A stretch of 64,000 nt of DNA, taken from positions 3,224,001 through 3,288,000 of the forward strand of contig OY727102.1 of the NCBI GenBank assembly GCA_963402885.1. The letters run 5' to 3'. The DNA is from Antedon bifida (Eukaryota > Echinodermata > Crinoidea > Comatulida > Antedonidae). The first letter of the stretch is position 1, and the number at the start of each line of letters is the position of its first letter. The notes beneath the pieces were generated by a model, which was given only the letters and a program-made list of their open reading frames with translations, was not told where the DNA came from and searched no databases. Both the position numbers and the translations under genes were made by a program. Positions 58,642 through 64,000 of the stretch are shown here, in pieces.

Positions 58642-58807
58642 CTTTTTCCAAGAATAGCTTTCACGCAACTTGTTTTGCCAGCTCCTTCTTTCCCAAGGAA
58701 CATACTTCTTGAATTGACTATTGTAACTGTACCATTTTCTAGAGCCTCTTTGAAAACTGCAGTTGCTTCCTTACCTCTAGCTATTATTTCAGCTGGAATT
58801 GAAAACT
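58642..58807 (-). CDS. Roco B exon: Roc P-loop
   Basis: Contains GKEGAGKTS with the same splice sites as copy A (TGTCTTAG acceptor, AG|GTATGT donor). Only an occasional residue differs from copy A, for example EALEN against EALKN. The flanking intron to the 3' side has gained about 490 bp relative to copy A (57897-58385). Confidence 0.88.
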
Positions 58808-59300
58808 CTAAGACACAAATATTTGGATAATAAATTAATGGTGCCATGTATTTATATTATCAAAGAAAAAGATCATTTTTTCCGAAAATAACAAACTGTT
58901 ATATTAAATTATTGTTCAGACTGTAAGCATTTGGACCAGTGGTATGATTACTATGTAAGACGCAATTTTATAGCAAATGTTTAATTTATTAGGATGCGTC
59001 TTTAAATCATGTTAAAGCTTAGAATCAAACATAGAATAATCAGTAATAAATAAATGCCTCAAGCACGTCGTTATACTATCCATATCATCACTAACAACTT
59101 ATCTTGTTGTTTGCTATGATTCAATGACTGTAGTTATTTAGTGTCCTTTTTGGATCCAAATTTTTTCCAGCAAAATGGCACAATACCACATTGATAAACC
59201 AGCTTATCTTGAAGTTTTCATGATTCAGTAAACGTTTCAACAGGATTTGAATTACCATCGGTTTAATAGGTAATAACAAACCTATCATGGACAGTTACGC

Positions 59301-59622
59301 TTGTTTTTCTCTTTTGTGGGAGCAGCCCACTTTTATTGCAATGATAAACAATACGATAAAGGTTATATCTGTCTATCTATCTATCTATCTATCTATCAAT
59401 GAATATTTAAGTGATATTACACAGTCTGAGGTTAAAAGATAATAGAAAATATTTTGATATTTTGTTGAAATCTAAATATGATAAAACAAATAAGTATACA
59501 GAGAAAATTTATATTACAGAGCTAAAACGATATAAACATTGATATTCAGTATTAAAAATTGAGATTCGGTAAAATAATGATAAAATGGATTGCGTTATAA
59601 GATTGTGCTTTGTTTGTTACGT
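59301..59622. mobile_element. ~320-bp retroposon-like insertion with TCTA microsatellite (Roco B)
   Basis: Present in Roco B's intron, absent at the equivalent site in Roco A near 22080. It contains TGGGAGCAGCCCACTTTTAT and an uninterrupted (TCTA)n run at about 59371-59397. GTTACG occurs on both sides, which could be a short target duplication. Confidence 0.45.
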
Positions 59623-61028
59623 TTCATTGAACCTCATGTATTCACACACCTACTTTATATTTTCCAACGATACCGTAAATTAAAAATACATAACAATGTC
59701 AGGTGTAAAAAATCTACTTGCCTTCCATAAATTGTATGAGCTCTCCTTTCTTTTCCTTTTTAGTTTCTTTATCATACTCTGAACACTCATTTGCATTATA
59801 CACATCAATCGGTGTTCTGTTATCCTAAACAAATAATAAATGCAAACATGTTTACAAAACCATTTCGTAATCAATTAAAAGTAATCAATCATATGAAATG
59901 AATTATTCATTATAGGGCTAGCCTACTGATAATAGTTAAAACACCAAATAGTGTTAATTAATAGCATACAGTAATACTTATAATTATAACAGACTTACAT
60001 TTTAATTCACGTAAATGATCTTGTATATTTTGGGTATGATACTTTTTGGGACATTTTTTCTAATAGTAATATTGAAAAGCAACGTCATGTACTACTTGAT
60101 GACCTTCTACATTATTTCCTTGTAAACAATACTTAACTATTATACTAAGAGTGACCGCCCATCACGTAAACTAATAACTTTAAATATTATTTATTTATTT
60201 TATCTACATTATAATAAATACTTTTTCTAATACTTTCAATATATATGTCTTTAAAAATTCTCCACTTTGATTTAAGTATTTTTTGGCTGCAAGTTTGAGT
60301 TTGACTGAAACCATTCATTTTTAATAATTGGATGTTGATGCTTACGGAAAAACAGGTTATATTATATCACTGTGTGATTTTATTTGAAATGTTTCTATCT
60401 GTAAATATCACGTTAATGACTCACGCTCACCATACCGTACCTTGTGTCTGTACCCAAATTGAAGTATAGCTACTTAACTGTTTTATCACAACATTTAAAT
60501 GATGCAATCTAACCATTACATGTCTACTGCTTATTGCGTCAAAAAGTGTAAAAACATTAATTTATTAAAAATCTGATTTTAATTTGAGTAAAAACTAATC
60601 CTTAATTTAATAATATAATTATATATGATAATTACAACGTGTCTTGCTGAACACGATGCTCCATACGTCATCAGGCAGATGGCAGTATCATGATGTTGCT
60701 TGTAAGTTAAATGCGGTGATCCGAGACAAGCATGCAATGGTGTTAACTTTAATATCTGTAATTAAATAGCAAAATAGTAAGTAAATCAATGTCAATAACG
60801 TGTTCTATAACTATTCGCAAGAAAACATACCCCTATAATTTTAATCTTTTCGGTACAAAGTCTCTATTGTAGGTACGGGCAGAGATTAATCAGATACATC
60901 GGTGTTATACAGTCAATTGTGGAACTCTTAAAACTCTTATAACGGTTGAGAGTAGATGGAAGAGTGGAAGGCGTACATGAAAACGATTGCATTTTTAATT
61001 AATCCAGTTTTAATCGCTTAAATGTCCA

Positions 61029-61371
61029 TTTACACTAGGACGATAACGATCGACGATAAAAAGATAAACATAAAACAAAAGAAATTAGAAGATTTTTCAT
61101 TCTGTATATAAAATAACCATTTATGCTGTCTTTGATGAAAATGATATTTATCATGTCCAATCAAATGACGTCCTAATTAGTAAAAGCAATAATATCGTAC
61201 CGATACAACGATGTTATTGTTCTTATTGATCATGACGTCATTTGATCAATCATAAATGGTTATTTTATAGTTCTAGAATGAAAACTTAGTTTCCTTTGTT
61301 TTATGTAAGGAAAGGGTTATGTTCATTTTTTATCGTCGATTGTTATCGTCCTAGTGTGTAAGCAGTCTTTA
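61029..61371. mobile_element. Foldback MITE in Roco B intron
   Basis: Same element and position as in Roco A (24310-24655), inherited through the duplication. Confidence 0.6.
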
Positions 61372-62473
61372 AACTACATACAATAATAGGAAATCTGATT
61401 TACATTATTACGTTGGTTTGCTTATAGAAATGCATTTACATAGAATATATGTTTGTGACCATAACATTAACACATTATCTTATATAACCATATAGCATTG
61501 AACGTCGATCGTCTACCTTTTACATTACTTTAAAGCAAATTGTTTTATTAATGTGTACTCTACTCACCCCATCTGTATTCACGTATTTTCTGTTTCGTTC
61601 TAAAACATGTTTCAATGCGATCGAGTACCCTCTGTCTGATAAGCAATGAGCAATAGTAGGTAACCACTGTGAACAACAAAATTACATAAATCAATCGTCA
61701 CATATAAAATAACATAACGTATAACGATACTCAACATATTTGTTTTAATTAACTGTCTTCAGATCTGTGCACTGTAGATAGGAAGGACAGAATTTTTACT
61801 ATTTCTGAAGTTCAACCTACACTGGGAAAGAGTATGTTACTTCTTTTCCATTAATAAAAGACCCAACAACGAAGGGAACTAAACATGAAGATGATTTGCA
61901 AGATCAAGGAGGATGTCCAAGATCAAGGTAAATCAAGGTATACGCAATAATTGTGTTTTCTATCTGATTGCCCTTACACTTGACCAGCTGAAGTATTCAA
62001 GGCAAACATCTGATGCTTGAGCAATCAGCTGAATTACTACGTTTTCTGGAATTTCATACCACTGCACACCTCTCATTAATAACGTGTCATTGTCCTAACA
62101 AGAAAAAACATACATGGTATTACATTAAAGTGACTCACTGCGTATATGGATTATGTACAGGTTTTAATTTGTTTTGAAGAGAGACATTAAAAATAAATAA
62201 TTATGCATAAAATATATACTATCATCATCATTATTGAATTATGAATATCCTTTGAATTATAATTTTCTTTTTCCTTATTCTTAAATATTTCATTCAGAAA
62301 AAAGCGTACTGTTGTGAATAAAAATTGTTTTATATTTGATATTATGATATTGTATGTTGATGTTGATAATACATATGCCTACCTATCTATTGTGTAAATC
62401 ATTATTATTGTATGGAAAATAACAGTTAATTATATCTCAACTGGGCTGAGGATTATAGTATGTATTACTATTT

Positions 62474-63578
62474 CAGTACAGCTATTAATTACTGCTTCGT
62501 TCTCACGCGTAACCTAGCCTACGCGTGGGGCATTGTTTTATGATTGCAAACCCACGAAGTATTGTCTTTTGATCGCGATCCCATGCGCTTCCACGAAAGG
62601 TATTGTTTTTTGATCGCGTTGCCACGCGTGCCTACGCGTTCCCATGCGATACGACAGGGAAGGTATTGTTTTTGGATCGCGATAATACGAGCGGCTTTGT
62701 TTTGCTATGCCTACGATGGAAGGTCTTGAATATACACCATTGTTACCAGCTATCAAAAGAGAACAATGCCAATATAATAACCCACCTTGGATCGACGAAT
62801 TCTACCCCTACAGCTACGCCCGAGTAGGCCTGCCTTCCCTAGCTACTACATACAGGCCTTGTTGGCTAGGCCCAGAGCCTATAGCGATTGTTGATATTTA
62901 AAATATTGATAAAAATGCTTCGTTTCATTTCGTCGTACGAGAGTTTGTCTAGAAAAATTGATTTAAAACAATATCTCCCAAAATAATACTACGATTGCGT
63001 AAAAAGTAATTATAAATATGACCCTATACGAAGGAATCAGCCAACACCGCTAAAATAATAATATATTCTTTGAATAAAATCAAATAACCTATGACCCACA
63101 TTAAAGAGTGCACCAACTGGTAGCGAACAAAAAAAAACACGCGAAACATCGGTGGTCGAGCGAATTTCATAAGGTTTGCTCAGTGGAGTGGTCATCGTTA
63201 ACCCAAATAATCAAATCAAATCAAATCACCTTACCCGCCGCTGAAAAAGGGGCCGTTTACAGGTAATATAGGCCAAGTAGTTATACTGCATGGCATGCTA
63301 GATTGGTACTCTGTACGAATTTAATAGCGTATAGCGGATGTGTGGTACTTCGTTGATTTTTTTTTTCTGGGCCTATAGCTAGGTAAGCTAAATAAAAAAA
63401 TATCGGGCGTAACTGCTGTATTTTCAATCATTGTAACAACACATAACAATAGACGCGTGGCAAAACAATGCCTCTCGTAGGATCGCGATCAAAAAACAAT
63501 GCAGTTCGTAGGATCGTGATCAAAAACAATTATACCTCGTAGCCACGGGTTACGTTGCAGTAATTTTTAGCTGTACTG
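62474..63578. mobile_element. Same TIR element in Roco B, uninterrupted
   Basis: Same inverted ends as in copy A. It lacks about 460 bp that copy A has between 38655 and 39113; the junction here (near 63169) shows only one or two bases of shared sequence. It contains the empty target of the 12.2 kb insertion at 62577-62584. Confidence 0.55.
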
Positions 63579-64000
63579 ATACATCAATATAAATCAAATT
63601 TCATTAGAGTTTAATTTTAATTCACGGAATTTATAACACAAATTGTCATTATTTAACGTTCTATATGTACGGTCAGCAGAGACAGGCCTGCCATAAGAGT
63701 TATAATACAAAACATTCGTGAAAGTTGAATCCAAACAAGGCAATCTTGATTGCCTTGTTCCAAATAACGTACATTTTTTCATTTGTATAAATCAAAACAT
63801 TTTTTAGGCTAATCATTTGATATAAAACAACCTACCCTATCTGACATAGTATTTACAAGGTGTGGTTCGGATGCACACAGTCGTTCAACTTCTGGCCAAT
63901 TCCTTAAAATAATAGCTTTCCACAATTTGTTCCTGTTAAATAACGTGTAAACAAAACATAAATCTTGTCAGAAAAGAATGAATATAAAGGTGATCATTGA

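Larger units (their letters stand above)
51385..63932 (-). pseudogene. ANK-Roc-COR-DED-DED protein, copy B, with in-frame stop
   Basis: Paralogue of copy A with the same 18 exons: 63836-63932, 61978-62094, 59722-59824, 58642-58807, 57691-57794, 57071-57207, 56934-56979, 56541-56782, 56252-56365, 55830-56021, 55207-55443, 54622-54819, 54137-54307, 53560-53895, 52567-52656, 52204-52375, 52038-52088, 51385-51921. All splice sites and phases are kept, including the GC donor, and length differences are multiples of three. P-loop GKEGAGKTS, DYAGQ and THKD are intact. At 55393-55395 (reverse strand) a Tyr codon, TAC in copy A, reads TAA, which would end the protein between Roc and COR. The otherwise clean frame suggests very recent inactivation, a null allele, a sequencing error, or a functional truncated ANK-Roc product. 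The gene continues beyond the window. Confidence 0.82.
50600..64000. repeat. Segmental duplication, Roco B block
   Basis: Partner of 14200-39950, with exons closely matching and introns alignable by eye over most of their length. The block runs off the right edge. Confidence 0.92.

Overview
The window looks like nuclear DNA of an animal, probably a marine deuterostome invertebrate such as an echinoderm. The taxon is inferred from low GC content, frequent TAGGCCTA-type motifs, GT-AG introns and gene content, and is not certain. Real coding sequence is sparse and split into short exons. Most of the window is introns, segmental duplications, transposons and tandem arrays.

The main genes are two tandem paralogues on the minus strand, at 14955-39883 (copy A) and 51385-63932 (copy B). 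I reconstructed 18 coding exons in each, with splice phases that agree. The predicted protein of about 1,040 residues has ankyrin-like repeats, a Roc GTPase domain, a COR domain and two C-terminal death-effector-like (DED) domains. That order (ANK-Roc-COR-DED-DED) suggests a nucleotide-dependent death-fold adaptor, loosely similar to DAPK1. Copy A is open throughout what is visible. Copy B has an in-frame TAA in the exon between Roc and COR. The first exon with the start codon was not found for either copy.

A second gene, on the plus strand at 46305-48421, encodes a small protein with a C-terminal SH3 domain. It converges on Roco copy B. It lacks exon 1, and one exon carries an apparent one-base frameshift. 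Two isolated exon 1 copies, phase-compatible with it, lie at 5877-5956 and 12254-12332, each followed downstream by Roco-type sequence. The ancestral unit was therefore probably a convergent pair, SH3 gene (+) facing Roco gene (-), duplicated about three times and then eroded.

Layout: 1-8.5 kb is the first, eroded unit, interrupted by a 4.95 kb hairpin-ended concatemeric element (118-5067). 8.5-10.5 kb holds a possible terminal exon with 32-residue repeats and transposon pieces. 10.5-14.2 kb is the second eroded unit. 14.2-39.9 kb is Roco A with a decayed LINE at its 3' side; its ankyrin intron holds a 1.57 kb terminal-inverted-repeat element that was itself invaded by a 12.19 kb element (25879-38070, 8-bp target duplication). 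40.2-41.2 kb is a tRNA-derived SINE and a 16-bp minisatellite. 41.7-44.8 kb is a 46/51-bp minisatellite that cuts into a FLYWCH zinc-finger exon. 45.1-48.7 kb is the SH3 gene, 48.7-50.6 kb is repeats, and 50.6-64.0 kb is Roco B with the empty version of the insertion site found in A.
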